Assembly: GCA_024743435.1 (NCBI GenBank) | Contig: JANSWO010000001.1 | Coordinates: 124,001 to 188,000, forward strand | Direction of reading: 5' to 3' | DNA: 64,000 nucleotides | Source: Pseudomonadaceae bacterium | GTDB taxonomy: Bacteria > Pseudomonadota > Gammaproteobacteria > Pseudomonadales > Azotimanducaceae | Part shown: positions 40,685 to 49,391 of the stretch, piece by piece | How positions within the stretch are numbered: the stretch's first letter is position 1 | Layout of the letters: every line of letters starts with the position of its first letter | Position numbers and translations under genes: made by a program | The notes under the pieces: model-generated | The model's database searches: none | What the model saw: only the letters and a program-made list of their open reading frames with translations | Told to the model about the DNA's origin: nothing

Positions 40685-42594
40685 TAAAGGCTCCCCGTGA
40701 GGCGTTTCAGTTCGTTAAGTGGCCGTGGTTTTGCCAGCCGCGGCAAGTGGCGCCGCACCTCCCGAAGCGTCGTTTGGCCGGACGATGCTTTGACCAGGCC
40801 ATCTTCGAGTAGCGTGACCAGACCTGATGTTTCCACTGAGATTCGTCGAATCTGGGCAGAGGTCTGACGCTTGAGAATCGCTTCCCTCACAGCCTCGTTG
40901 AGAACGAGGGCCTCGAAGACAGCAACGCGTCCTTTGTAGCCGGTGAAATGGCAGACCTCGCAGCCTTTGCCCGCCATGAAGGTCGCGTGTTCGCAATCCT
41001 GGGTCGTCCAACCAATGAGCTGAAGTTCACGAACCTCCGGCTCGATAGGCTGAGCGCAGGCGCTGCAAACCCGGCGAATCAGTCGCTGGGCAACGACACA
41101 AACCACCGTTGAGGAGATGAGGAACGCCTCGATATCCATATTCAGAAGGCGAAGCAGACCGCCGATGCTGTCTTCCGTGTGAAACGTGGTGAGGACTTTG
41201 TGGCCGGTAAGTGCAGCCTGAATGGCAGATTCTGCCGAAAACTGGTCGCGTATCTCACCCAGAACGATGACGTCCGGATCCTGCCGGACGATGTGCCGGA
41301 GCGTTTCTTCGTAGGTGAGGTCGAGCTTGGGGTTAAGCGAACATTGAGAGATGCCATCGACGAGATATTCCACCGGATCTTCAGCGGTGATGATCGACGT
41401 GCCTTCGTTGTTCAGGTAGTTCACGCAGCTGTACAGCGTGGTCGTTTTTCCGGAGCCGGTTGGACCAGTGATGATGATGACGCCGCTTGGTACGTCCAAG
41501 GCGCTGTTCTTGAAACGGTCGAGCATGCTCGGCGGCATGCCGATCTGGCGCATGTCGGGAACCTGGCTCGATTGATTCAATAGGCGTAGCACCACCGCTT
41601 CGCCGTGTACGGTTATGTAGAACGATGCGCGCATGTCGAGGTTTGCGCCTGTGCGTGGATCCTCAAACAGGATGCGGCCATCCTGATGCCGGCGTTTCTC
41701 GGAGACGTCAGCCTCTGACAGAACTTTTATGCGCGTGGAAACGGCAGGGTGCTGATCTGTGTCGTATTCCAGGTACTCGCGAAGCATTCCGTCGACGCGA
41801 AAGCGCACTCGCACCCGCTCTTTCAAGGGCTCAATGTGAATGTCCGATGCGCCTTCAGCAAACGCGGACTGAATGATGTGATCCACCATGCCGGTCGGGG
41901 TTGACTGATCCACCTTGCGCGTCAGGCCGGAGCGCTTGGTTTTTTGTCGGCGTCCCAGCGAATTTGCCGATTCTTTGATTCCAGACGGTGTTGCAACAAC
42001 GGCTTCGACGTTATCGCCGAACGCCTGTTGAGCTGTGATGAGTGCTTCCTCGTCCAGTGGATCAGCGAATGCGACGACGATAGCTTCTTCTTTCTGGCTG
42101 ACCGGGAAGAAGCGATGTTTCAGGCAAGCCTCTGCAGAAACCTTGTTGAGCAGCGAGTCCGGACACGTACTGACATCAGGCTCCAGAACCTCGCAGCCGA
42201 TCTGGGAGGCGAATACATCAACCAGCTGGCTCTCTTTGATGATGCGTTTACGCACCAGGATCTCGCCGAGTTTCTCCGCTCCGTCGCTCGATTTTTGCAG
42301 CTCGAGAGCGACTCGCAGCTGAGCCGTATCGACGTAGCCGAGTTCAAGCAGCATGCGCCCAATGGGAACGCGAATGTGTTTCTCGCGCAGAATGGCGAAT
42401 ATGCGTGCGTCATCGACAGCGCCGAGCTGTTTGAGCACCGACAACACTGAGCGTTCCTGCCCCAGCTTATTGCGTATGCGCTCGGCATGGCCGACTTGGG
42501 ATTCGGTCAATACACCGGTTTTCACTAGTAGCTGAGCGACCAGCTCCTTTGGCGGTTCTTTCGGCGCGCCGGTGTTCTGCGTTTGTAACGACAT
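40684..42594 (-). CDS. PilB/GspE-type secretion or pilus ATPase
   Basis: A 636-residue traffic ATPase. The N-terminus has two helical/MshEN-like regions (about 15-100 and 105-210), then an RFRVDGMLREY core, Walker A GPTGSGKT (377-384), an Asp box TAEDPVEY, a His box TTFHTEDS and the tetracysteine zinc motif CSAC with CEVC. Such enzymes power pilus extension or type II secretion. Pilin, inner-membrane platform and secretin genes are absent nearby. Instead the HDOD gene is fused at the 3' end by a one-base overlap. It may be an orphan regulator-associated ATPase. Confidence 0.92.
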   Translation of the reverse strand: MSLQTQNTGAPKEPPKELVAQLLVKTGVLTESQVGHAERIRNKLGQERSVLSVLKQLGAVDDARIFAILREKHIRVPIGRMLLELGYVDTAQLRVALELQKSSDGAEKLGEILVRKRIIKESQLVDVFASQIGCEVLEPDVSTCPDSLLNKVSAEACLKHRFFPVSQKEEAIVVAFADPLDEEALITAQQAFGDNVEAVVATPSGIKESANSLGRRQKTKRSGLTRKVDQSTPTGMVDHIIQSAFAEGASDIHIEPLKERVRVRFRVDGMLREYLEYDTDQHPAVSTRIKVLSEADVSEKRRHQDGRILFEDPRTGANLDMRASFYITVHGEAVVLRLLNQSSQVPDMRQIGMPPSMLDRFKNSALDVPSGVIIITGPTGSGKTTTLYSCVNYLNNEGTSIITAEDPVEYLVDGISQCSLNPKLDLTYEETLRHIVRQDPDVIVLGEIRDQFSAESAIQAALTGHKVLTTFHTEDSIGGLLRLLNMDIEAFLISSTVVCVVAQRLIRRVCSACAQPIEPEVRELQLIGWTTQDCEHATFMAGKGCEVCHFTGYKGRVAVFEALVLNEAVREAILKRQTSAQIRRISVETSGLVTLLEDGLVKASSGQTTLREVRRHLPRLAKPRPLNELKRLTGSL

Positions 42595-42717
42595 GGTCCG
42601 TCCGTGGATTCGACGTTTATTGGTTCTCTCATCAGGGTATCGGCAGCCTGGTCGATAGGTTGAGTGTAGGAGACTCTCAGCCCGAAATTGTTAAGCTCAT
42701 TGGTTCTGGCCAGATTG

Positions 42718-44241
42718 ATGGAGAAACTGATGTCCCGAGTTGTTGCACTTTTGATGAGTGCCCTGTTGGTTGCGTGTGCGCAGCTCCCAGCACTACAGAA
42801 CTCCCGGGGCACATCGGCCGCTGTGCCGCCCAATATCGTGATCCTCTTTGCTGATGACCTCGGTTATGGCGACCTCGGCAGCTATGGCCATCCCTATTTG
42901 CGAACGCCGAACCTCGACACGCTCGCCAGCCAAGGCCAGCGCTGGACAGACTTTTACGTTGCGTCCCCCGTTTGCTCTCCGAGTCGTGGCGCTTTGCTGA
43001 CTGGCCGCCTGCCGAACCGAACGGGGCTATATGGGCGGGCGATACGGGTGCTCTTTCCCGGGGATACTGTTGGCGTACCCGACTCTGAGCTAACGATCGC
43101 CGAGGCGTTGAAAAGCAAAGGCTATGCCACGGGCATGATTGGCAAGTGGCACCTGGGCGACGCGCCAGATGCCTATCCCACACGCCATGGCTTCGACTAC
43201 TGGTACGGCATTCCCTACTCCAACGATATGGATTGGACCGATGGCGTCAGCTTCGACGAGCTGGTAGCCATGAGTATGCGCGGAGAAACAGAGGCGTTTC
43301 AGGCCGTCATCGCGTCTCGTGGTGAGCGCTACTTTGATCCGAAGGTGGAGAACTGGAACGTACCAGTGATCCGCAGTCAGCGCGTCGATGGGGGCTTTGC
43401 GGATGAACTTGTCGAGCGTCCAGCACAGCAGGACGTCAATACGATGCGCTATACCGAAGAAGCAGTTGCCTTCATCGAGCGCAGCGCGGACTCTCCTTTT
43501 CTGTTGTATCTGCCGTACAGCATGCCGCACACACCGCTTTTTCGAAGCGAGGCGTTTGCTGGCAAGAGCATCGGTGGCCGTTATGGTGATGTCATCGAAG
43601 AGCTCGACTGGAGCGTGGGCAAGGTCATTGCAGCGCTCGAAGAGCAGGGCGTTGCTGACAATACGTTGGTGATTTTCACTTCCGACAATGGCCCATGGCT
43701 CACCATGCGTCAGCACGGCGGCAGCGCTGGTTTGCTCAAACACGGCAAAGGCACAACCTTTGAAGGCGGCATGCGTGTCCCGGCGATTTTCTGGTGGCCC
43801 GGGCGCATCGCTCCTGCGGTAGTGAGCGATATTGGCTCAGCGATGGATATCTACACGACCGCGCTGTCTCTTGCGGGAGTCGCGCCAGAGAATCCAGTGG
43901 ACGGGTTGGATCTATCGCCGGTGTTGCTTGATGCCGAAGCCAGTCCGCGCACGACGCTCGCGTACTACCGCGAAGGTGATCTCTATGCGTTCCGCAAAGG
44001 TGACTACAAGTTGCACCTGCAAACGTTTGGCGCTTATGGCCAGGCGCCTGAGAAGACCGTGCACGAGGTACCTCTGTTGTATCACCTCACATCTGATCCG
44101 AGCGAGCGCTTTGACGTCGCAACGCAGTATCCGGACGTAGTTGCCGACATCCTGGAAGAAATCGCGGCGCACCGCGCTCGTCTTGATGAGAAGCCGCCGC
44201 TGTTCGACAAGCGTTTGGCGAAGTTGGGTGCGGGTAGTTAG
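42718..44241 (+). CDS. Type I sulfatase, predicted lipoprotein
   Basis: A 507-residue sulfatase. The N-terminus has a lipobox (LLVAC, Cys20), suggesting envelope anchoring. NIVILFADDLGYGD supplies the metal Asp pair, and CSPSR at 86-90 is the site where Cys becomes formylglycine. The motif TSDNGPW is near residue 320. It cleaves sulfate esters of sugars or aryl compounds. A formylglycine-generating enzyme is needed elsewhere. ATG 42718 gives the shortest leader; an upstream TTG is less likely. It diverges from the ATPase gene. Confidence 0.92.
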   Translation: MEKLMSRVVALLMSALLVACAQLPALQNSRGTSAAVPPNIVILFADDLGYGDLGSYGHPYLRTPNLDTLASQGQRWTDFYVASPVCSPSRGALLTGRLPNRTGLYGRAIRVLFPGDTVGVPDSELTIAEALKSKGYATGMIGKWHLGDAPDAYPTRHGFDYWYGIPYSNDMDWTDGVSFDELVAMSMRGETEAFQAVIASRGERYFDPKVENWNVPVIRSQRVDGGFADELVERPAQQDVNTMRYTEEAVAFIERSADSPFLLYLPYSMPHTPLFRSEAFAGKSIGGRYGDVIEELDWSVGKVIAALEEQGVADNTLVIFTSDNGPWLTMRQHGGSAGLLKHGKGTTFEGGMRVPAIFWWPGRIAPAVVSDIGSAMDIYTTALSLAGVAPENPVDGLDLSPVLLDAEASPRTTLAYYREGDLYAFRKGDYKLHLQTFGAYGQAPEKTVHEVPLLYHLTSDPSERFDVATQYPDVVADILEEIAAHRARLDEKPPLFDKRLAKLGAGS

Positions 44242-44256
44242 CGAATCGCGCTGCCG

Positions 44257-44329
44257 GGCGGGTAGGTGGCGTGACGGATCGAGACCCGTCATTGCGAACG
44301 AAGGCCGCAGGCCGAAGTGCGGCAATCTC
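44257..44329. repeat. REP-like element, copy 1
   Basis: A block of about 73 bp containing GGGTAGGTggCGTGACGGA and ending in GTCATTGCGAACGAAGGCC, a palindromic GCAGGCCGAAG core and GCGGCAATCTC. It is shared nearly unchanged with 44426-44498 in direct orientation. Located after the sulfatase gene. Confidence 0.75.
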
Positions 44330-44425
44330 CCAACGAGTGAAGACTGGTTTCAGGCAGTTGGTTCCTAGGTGACAGGAGATCGCCACGTCTTCTGATGTCT
44401 TCGACATCATCGGCTCGCGCTGACG

Positions 44426-44498
44426 GGCGGGTAGGTAGCGTGACGGAAGGAGACCCGTCATTGCGAACGAAGGCCGCAGGCCGAAGTGCGGCAATCTC
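44426..44498. repeat. REP-like element, copy 2
   Basis: A direct copy of 44257-44329, 169 bp further on, with two or three base differences (GGTAGGTaGCG, GACGGAagGAG). The inverted core GGCCGCAGGCC could form a hairpin in both. Confidence 0.75.
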
Positions 44499-44499
44499 G

Positions 44500-44805
44500 T
44501 CACGGCGTTGCATACGCTGGAAGCGAATTGCCGTTAGCACACCGCGATATCCGGTCCCAGCACCTAGCCAGCCGCTTGCTGCTGCCAGTGCTGGAATACA
44601 TTTCCATCAGCGCACGCGGCATGTTCTCGAAGCCGTTCAACTGATCGATTGCAACCTGCATCAACCCGTCTCGTAACCACTTGGCCATCTCAGCATCAGC
44701 GCGATCGAACTCGTCGGCGGGGTTGCAGACGAGGAAACCACGCCTAGCAGCATTAGCGTTGTGCTGAATCTTGTAGTTTCGGAACCAGCGCTTGGATTGA
44801 CCCGG
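44500..44805 (-). pseudogene. C-terminal remnant of an MDR (NADP-dependent alcohol dehydrogenase-like) protein
   Basis: Reading the minus strand, an open frame with no start codon gives SKRWFRNYKIQHNANAARRG then FLVCNPADEF, AEMAKWLRDGL and NGFENMPRALMEMYSSTGSS. This resembles the C-terminal segment of NADP-dependent medium-chain reductases (RGFIV, EMAxWLxxGK and GLENxPxAL motifs). The catalytic and cofactor domains are absent and the tail lacks the usual GKxVVxV ending. It is probably a decaying gene. Its 5' side meets the stop of the YrbL-like gene. Confidence 0.5.
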
Positions 44806-44807
44806 AG

Positions 44808-45491
44808 TTAGTCGGCTTTCCCTTCTAACCCGGTGTTCATGAACCCATGCCGACCGGGATCGCCGCCTTCAGCTCGAGTCTTCATCAGCAGGTCGATGCG
44901 TACGCGCATGTCGGCAATCTTGCGAGCAGCCTTCTGCCGGCGCAGGGTTCTGCTCCAGCGCGCGAACGGCAACAAGTCTGAGCTACCGATGCCATCGATC
45001 ACCCACAGTCGGGCACTTTCCTTGCGCTGCTGAACAACGACGTTGTGCAGTATGAGTTTGCGCGAGGGTACAGCATTGTCGACCCAGAATGCGGCTAACT
45101 CATCGACTGCGTTTTGTAGCGCGCTGGTGTAACCGTCTTCCCACAACCGTTGTTTCAGTGGCAATGCCACGGTGTTGTCTGCGCTGCGCACGAGGCCAGA
45201 GACCAGGCCGGGTCCCAGATCGGTCTCGGCGAAACCGTCGCAGTGCGGAACGTGCTGGCTGATAGTCGCAATCGTCGCTTGCAATTGTTGCATCACTTGC
45301 CATTCCTCAGCGTTATCGTCGAATGCGCTAGCCGGCTTGAGTTTGCCCTTGAGCCCTTTGCGCGCCCGTTTGGCCGCAAGCGAGACGTTGGGGTGCGCCA
45401 CCTTCACGCAGCGAGAGGGATCTTCCGGATGCACGAACACCAGGCGATTGCCGCCTTCCGCAATTGGCCTGATCCGGCTCAGCTCCAGCAT
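44808..45491 (-). CDS. YrbL-family (PhoP-regulated, kinase-like) protein
   Basis: A 227-residue protein like E. coli YrbL, a kinase-like fold: SRIRPIAEGGNRLVFVHPED at the start, RCVKVAHPN with a likely Lys, GFAETDLGPGLVSGLVR, and LWVIDGIGSSDLLPFARWSR near the end. In E. coli the gene belongs to the PhoP regulon. Its role here, next to glycosyltransferases, may be sugar or lipid A phosphorylation, but this is inference. It begins 2 bp after the upstream glycosyltransferase gene stop. Confidence 0.88.
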   Translation of the reverse strand: MLELSRIRPIAEGGNRLVFVHPEDPSRCVKVAHPNVSLAAKRARKGLKGKLKPASAFDDNAEEWQVMQQLQATIATISQHVPHCDGFAETDLGPGLVSGLVRSADNTVALPLKQRLWEDGYTSALQNAVDELAAFWVDNAVPSRKLILHNVVVQQRKESARLWVIDGIGSSDLLPFARWSRTLRRQKAARKIADMRVRIDLLMKTRAEGGDPGRHGFMNTGLEGKAD

Positions 45492-45493
45492 CG

Positions 45494-46522
45494 CTATCGT
45501 TCTTCCTGCCAGACGTAATCATGGCTGTACGGCAAATCGAGAGCGGTCTCGACGATGTAGCTTGCATACAGTCTGGAGTTCAGCTGTTCATGAAAGAAGC
45601 GGCGGGTATTTGCGGCCCAGGCTCTGCGCGCGTCGTCGTCGGCGTGAAACTGAAGAATTCCGCCAAGCAATTCTTCGGCGTCGTTGTAGTAGGCCAGCGT
45701 GTCCTCAGGGAACAACTCTTGGAATCCGTTGCTCGCGTGGCTGAATACCAGCACCCCGTTGCCCCCCAGCTGAGCCATGCGCGCTGAGGAGTACCAGTAG
45801 TCGCCTTCCTGACGGTTGATGTTGAGTCCCATGCGCGAGGCAGCCAACGCTTCGTCATACTGGCGGCCCCAGACGCCGGGCTCACCGTAGCTGCCCGGCG
45901 TACGAAACCGGAGCTTTCCATTGAGCTGCTCTCTCAGATAGCCAACCATGTTCAGTCGGTCAGTCACGTCAGTGCTCTTGCTGCAGAAGATGAGATCCGT
46001 ATCGACGTCCGGATTGCTTGAAGCATCGAATCGCTCGATCGACTCATCGACTGGGTTAGGCATATGCCATAGGCGATCGATCAGCTTTGGGTAGTAGGTC
46101 GCCAGCGTTCTGCGGCCGGTCGAGACGAATCCTGCGTCGCATACCTGCAATCGCGACTCAATGCGCTCGGCGTTGCTGGGTACGAACAACGGATCATTAT
46201 TGCAGTGAATGAGCGCGGCATTCGGGCATAGCTTGCGCGCCTCGGTTAGTGTTTCGTTGCTTATGCTGTCGCAGTGACCCGCAATGATCAGGTCTGGCTG
46301 CAAGTTCTCCACGGTCTCTAACAATCGGCGGTTCGCGCGCTTTACGCCGAGCGGCCGATAGCCAAAAGGCGCTTCGAACGCGGCGACGTCGCGATCGGAG
46401 AAATTGTGCACGTCATACCCAGCCTTAATCATGCCGAGGTCTAACTTGCGCGCCCAGCTAACTCGCGTAGCGCCGTATCGACGCAGCTGCTGGTGCGCGA
46501 TGTGCAGGATGCGTTGGCTCAT
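45494..46522 (-). CDS. Glycosyltransferase, DUF3880/CgeB-like
   Basis: A 342-residue predicted glycosyltransferase of the CgeB/DUF3880 type. The N-terminus is ILHIAHQQLRRYGATRVSWA. A donor-binding half includes LAASRMGLNINRQEGDYWYSSARMAQLGGNGVLVFS, a pattern typical of these GT-B enzymes, and a DTLAYYNDAEEL region. It probably transfers a sugar in envelope polysaccharide assembly. It lies between methyltransferase and YrbL-like genes with 2-3 bp spacing, so all three form an operon. Confidence 0.85.
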   Translation of the reverse strand: MSQRILHIAHQQLRRYGATRVSWARKLDLGMIKAGYDVHNFSDRDVAAFEAPFGYRPLGVKRANRRLLETVENLQPDLIIAGHCDSISNETLTEARKLCPNAALIHCNNDPLFVPSNAERIESRLQVCDAGFVSTGRRTLATYYPKLIDRLWHMPNPVDESIERFDASSNPDVDTDLIFCSKSTDVTDRLNMVGYLREQLNGKLRFRTPGSYGEPGVWGRQYDEALAASRMGLNINRQEGDYWYSSARMAQLGGNGVLVFSHASNGFQELFPEDTLAYYNDAEELLGGILQFHADDDARRAWAANTRRFFHEQLNSRLYASYIVETALDLPYSHDYVWQEER

Positions 46523-46525
46523 GGC

Positions 46526-47161
46526 TCAAAGTCCCAGGCAGTTTTGATCGCGATAAAACAGTGTGGACTCGCTCCCGATGATTGAACCTGGTTTTGGCCC
46601 ATGTAGGGGTAGTGTTTTGAACCCTGCTTGTTGCGCGCTCTCTATCGCGTCCTTGTATTCCCAGCGTTGGGAGTCGTCGAGGATGATCACACCTGCTTCC
46701 GTGAGTCGGTTCAGCGCGTTTGCGAGGCACTGCGGCCTGTCCAGACCGTCAATCAGAATCAAATCAAACGGTTCAAATTCGTTCGGCTTGGTGATGTAGT
46801 CGGGGCCTGGCTCTGCGTGCACGAGCGTGGCGTTGTCGGGCATCTGAGATGAGATCTCGCTCACCCATTGTTGGCTATGCTCGACGCTGACAACAGTGCC
46901 AGCGTGTTCAGCGAAGAATAGAGTTGAGTTGCCGCTACCGTATTCGAAAACACGCAGCTCTTTACCGAGCCGAGCTTTCAGCAGACCGATGAACGGATAG
47001 TTGAGCCATGGCAAAGGTTCACCGTCTGCATCCACTGGCCGGCGCGCCCGATACGATCGCAACAAACCACTTTTGACGAGGTAAGAATCGGGGTGGTGCC
47101 ACAGCTTCAGGAAACGCAGAAAGGTAGCGATCCTCGAGCGTGGTTTCACTTCGTCTGCCAT
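46526..47161 (-). CDS. SAM-dependent methyltransferase
   Basis: A 211-residue Rossmann methyltransferase. The SAM-binding motif is LRVFEYGSGNSTLFFAEHAG, followed by VVSVEHSQQWV and ILIDGLDRPQC. It probably methylates a sugar or polysaccharide component, since its neighbours encode glycosyltransferases. ATG 47161 has GGAGAGAG upstream; a frame to 47233 adds unrelated residues. It is the first gene of the minus-strand operon with GT and YrbL-like genes. Confidence 0.88.
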   Translation of the reverse strand: MADEVKPRSRIATFLRFLKLWHHPDSYLVKSGLLRSYRARRPVDADGEPLPWLNYPFIGLLKARLGKELRVFEYGSGNSTLFFAEHAGTVVSVEHSQQWVSEISSQMPDNATLVHAEPGPDYITKPNEFEPFDLILIDGLDRPQCLANALNRLTEAGVIILDDSQRWEYKDAIESAQQAGFKTLPLHGPKPGSIIGSESTLFYRDQNCLGL

Positions 47162-47360
47162 GAATATCTCTCTCCGATTCCCGGTTGCTAGCTGCTGGGC
47201 TTTTGCGTGCACCTCGCCTGGTTCAGAGTACACTTCTTCAGGTTTGGCGCTGTTTGTTTGGGGTCTGGTTTTGCCGAAAGCTTGGTCGATCTACATGCGA
47301 GATTTCCTCGGCACGCCCGCGGGCGACACTATAGCCAGCAAAGGCTGCGCTGGGTAATCA

Positions 47361-48266
47361 ATGCCAACTCCTCTTGTCATCTGGCGCTACGTGGACGGCA
47401 CGCCGGGCCATGAGAAGCAGACTGCGGGTTTGACGCAGGGGCTTCAGGCGCATGCGGACTGTACGGTTGTTGATGTCGATGTGCGTGATCAAGTAATGGC
47501 GCGGATCGGCCAGGCACGGCGCGGTCAATGCGCCAAGCCTGATCTGGTTATCGGCGCAGGCCACTCGACTCATACGAGCCTGCTTGCTGCTCGATTTGCG
47601 CTTAATGCGAGGGCGGTCGTGCTTATGAAGCCGACCCTCCCGACGTTTCTGTTCGATCTGGTCCTCGTGCCTGAACATGATCGGGTGTTGCTGACGGGTA
47701 ACGTCGAACGGACCGCAGGCGCGCTGTGCCCGTTTATCGATTCGGAGAAGGAGGCTGACGCTGGGCTGTTGATGCTCGGTGGCCCAAGCCGGCACGTGCG
47801 CTGGCGGGACGAGCACGTTGTTGCGCTGGCGCGAACCGTACTGCAGGACAATCCACATCGGCAGTGGATTGTGGGTGATTCGCGCCGTACGCCAGTTGGC
47901 GTGCTGACCGCGGTTTGCGACCACCTCGATGCTACCGCCGAACACTGGCGAGACACGCCACCCAACTGGTTAGTGGAGAGGTTAGGCGCCTCACCGCAGG
48001 TGTGGGTCACGGCCGATAGCGTATCGATGCTCTACGAAGCCCTCGCAGCCAACGCTCAGGTTGGCGTGATCGATGTGCCTTTCACGACTGGAGCTAACAA
48101 GATTGAGCGCTCGCTCGCAGGCCTGGTCGCACGCCGTGCCGTCACACTTGCTTCCGTCAGCAGCCAATTGCCCGATGCCCCACCTGGGCCCCCAATTCGC
48201 GAGAACCTTCGCTGTGGCGAGGCGATCGTGCGGCGTTGGTTCAGCCAGCATTTGCGCGCGCCTTAG
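47361..48266 (+). CDS. ELM1/GtrOC1-like putative glycosyltransferase
   Basis: A 301-residue protein of the family named for plant ELM1 (DUF1022). It has WRYVDGTPGHEKQTAGLTQG, the LVIGAGHSTHTSLLAARFAL segment and WVTADSVSMLYEALAANAQV in the C-terminal donor site. In bacteria it is usually found in LPS or capsule loci, so it is probably a glycosyltransferase. Its 3' end overlaps the convergent glycosyltransferase gene by 4 bp. Confidence 0.85.
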   Translation: MPTPLVIWRYVDGTPGHEKQTAGLTQGLQAHADCTVVDVDVRDQVMARIGQARRGQCAKPDLVIGAGHSTHTSLLAARFALNARAVVLMKPTLPTFLFDLVLVPEHDRVLLTGNVERTAGALCPFIDSEKEADAGLLMLGGPSRHVRWRDEHVVALARTVLQDNPHRQWIVGDSRRTPVGVLTAVCDHLDATAEHWRDTPPNWLVERLGASPQVWVTADSVSMLYEALAANAQVGVIDVPFTTGANKIERSLAGLVARRAVTLASVSSQLPDAPPGPPIRENLRCGEAIVRRWFSQHLRAP

Positions 48267-49378
48267 CCCACGATATTGCGTTCCGCCAACTCCTCGTAAA
48301 GCGCCAGCGTTTTCGCACACATGGTACTAAGAAGAAACGTATTCGGAAGTGGTGGCGTGGCGTCTCCCGCAAGCACTTTTTTGGTGACGCTCGCGAGAGC
48401 TGCCTCGTCACCAACGTCAACTAATCCATCCGGGAAAAGAGACGCTACAGACTCTGCTGCGCCGCCGTAATTCCAGGCAATCACCGGCCGGCCGATGCTG
48501 AGCGCTTCGATCATCGTGCGGCCAAACGGTTCAGCGTGCGTGGATAAGTTGTAGACGGCGTCTGATATCGCCATGACCTCCCGAACGTCATCCCGATGCC
48601 CGGTAAACGTCAGACGATCAGCGATGTTCAGAGTCGCTGCTAGCTGGTGTAGCTCACTCTCGAAGGGTTTCTGTCTGTCTTCTGCGCTGCCAACGATTAG
48701 ACCATGCACGTTGTGGCTATCCGCGAGCTGCGCGATCAGACGAATGAACGATTCGCCGCCTTTCCAGCGAGTGATTCTCGCCGGCAGGCTTAGGATCAAA
48801 CGCTCTCGTGGAATGCTGAATTGCTGACGAAAAGCATCTACCCAACCAGAAGTGGGTTGATAACCGCGAGGAAAATCCTTGTCGTCCACGCCGCGGTAGA
48901 TCAGTTTCACGCGCGTGTCGTTGGCGCGTGGGTAGTTTTCTCTAATGTAGTCGCGCACGGCACCCGAAATGGCGATGATGACCTCACCCTTGGTCATCAC
49001 TTCGCTGTAGCGATTAACGGAATAGAGTCCATGGACCGTCGTCACAAGCCGCGGTCTGGTACTTGCTGGCATGCCGCGCCAGGCGAGATATACGATCCAG
49101 GCAGGCATGCGTGAACGCACGTGCACGATGTCGACTTGCTCGAGAAGCCGCCGAACCTGTGGAATCAAACGCAGGGAAAGCAGAGACTTCTTGCCCACGG
49201 CCAGGCAGATGTGTTCACTGCCCTCACTAGTGAGGCGTTCAACCATTCGACCGCCGCCGGAGAGGACCATCGACTTATGTCCAGCGGCCACGAGGGCACG
49301 GCCGATTTCGAGGGTGCCTCGCTCGACACCACCGGCGTTCAACGCCGGCAATACTTGAAGCACGCGTAGCGATAACAA
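48263..49378 (-). CDS. Glycosyltransferase family 4 protein
   Basis: A 371-residue GT-B enzyme. The N-terminal domain opens RVLQVLPALNAGGVERGTLE, with a Gly-rich acceptor loop. The C-terminal donor domain has the LIYRGVDDKDF and HAEPFGRTMIEALSIGRPVIA motifs, with the E-x7-E pattern of retaining GT4 transferases. It adds a sugar from a nucleotide donor. The TTG start at 49378 is just 13 bp from the start of the divergent GT4 gene at 49392; no other start precedes the family N-terminus. Confidence 0.92.
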   Translation of the reverse strand: MLSLRVLQVLPALNAGGVERGTLEIGRALVAAGHKSMVLSGGGRMVERLTSEGSEHICLAVGKKSLLSLRLIPQVRRLLEQVDIVHVRSRMPAWIVYLAWRGMPASTRPRLVTTVHGLYSVNRYSEVMTKGEVIIAISGAVRDYIRENYPRANDTRVKLIYRGVDDKDFPRGYQPTSGWVDAFRQQFSIPRERLILSLPARITRWKGGESFIRLIAQLADSHNVHGLIVGSAEDRQKPFESELHQLAATLNIADRLTFTGHRDDVREVMAISDAVYNLSTHAEPFGRTMIEALSIGRPVIAWNYGGAAESVASLFPDGLVDVGDEAALASVTKKVLAGDATPPLPNTFLLSTMCAKTLALYEELAERNIVG

Positions 49379-49391
49379 GGAGCTTTCTTCC

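Noticed and set aside
47361-48266. Mitochondrial fission function from the ELM1 family name
   Set aside because: The name comes from a plant homologue. The bacterial context is a glycan cluster, so a glycosyltransferase role is preferred.
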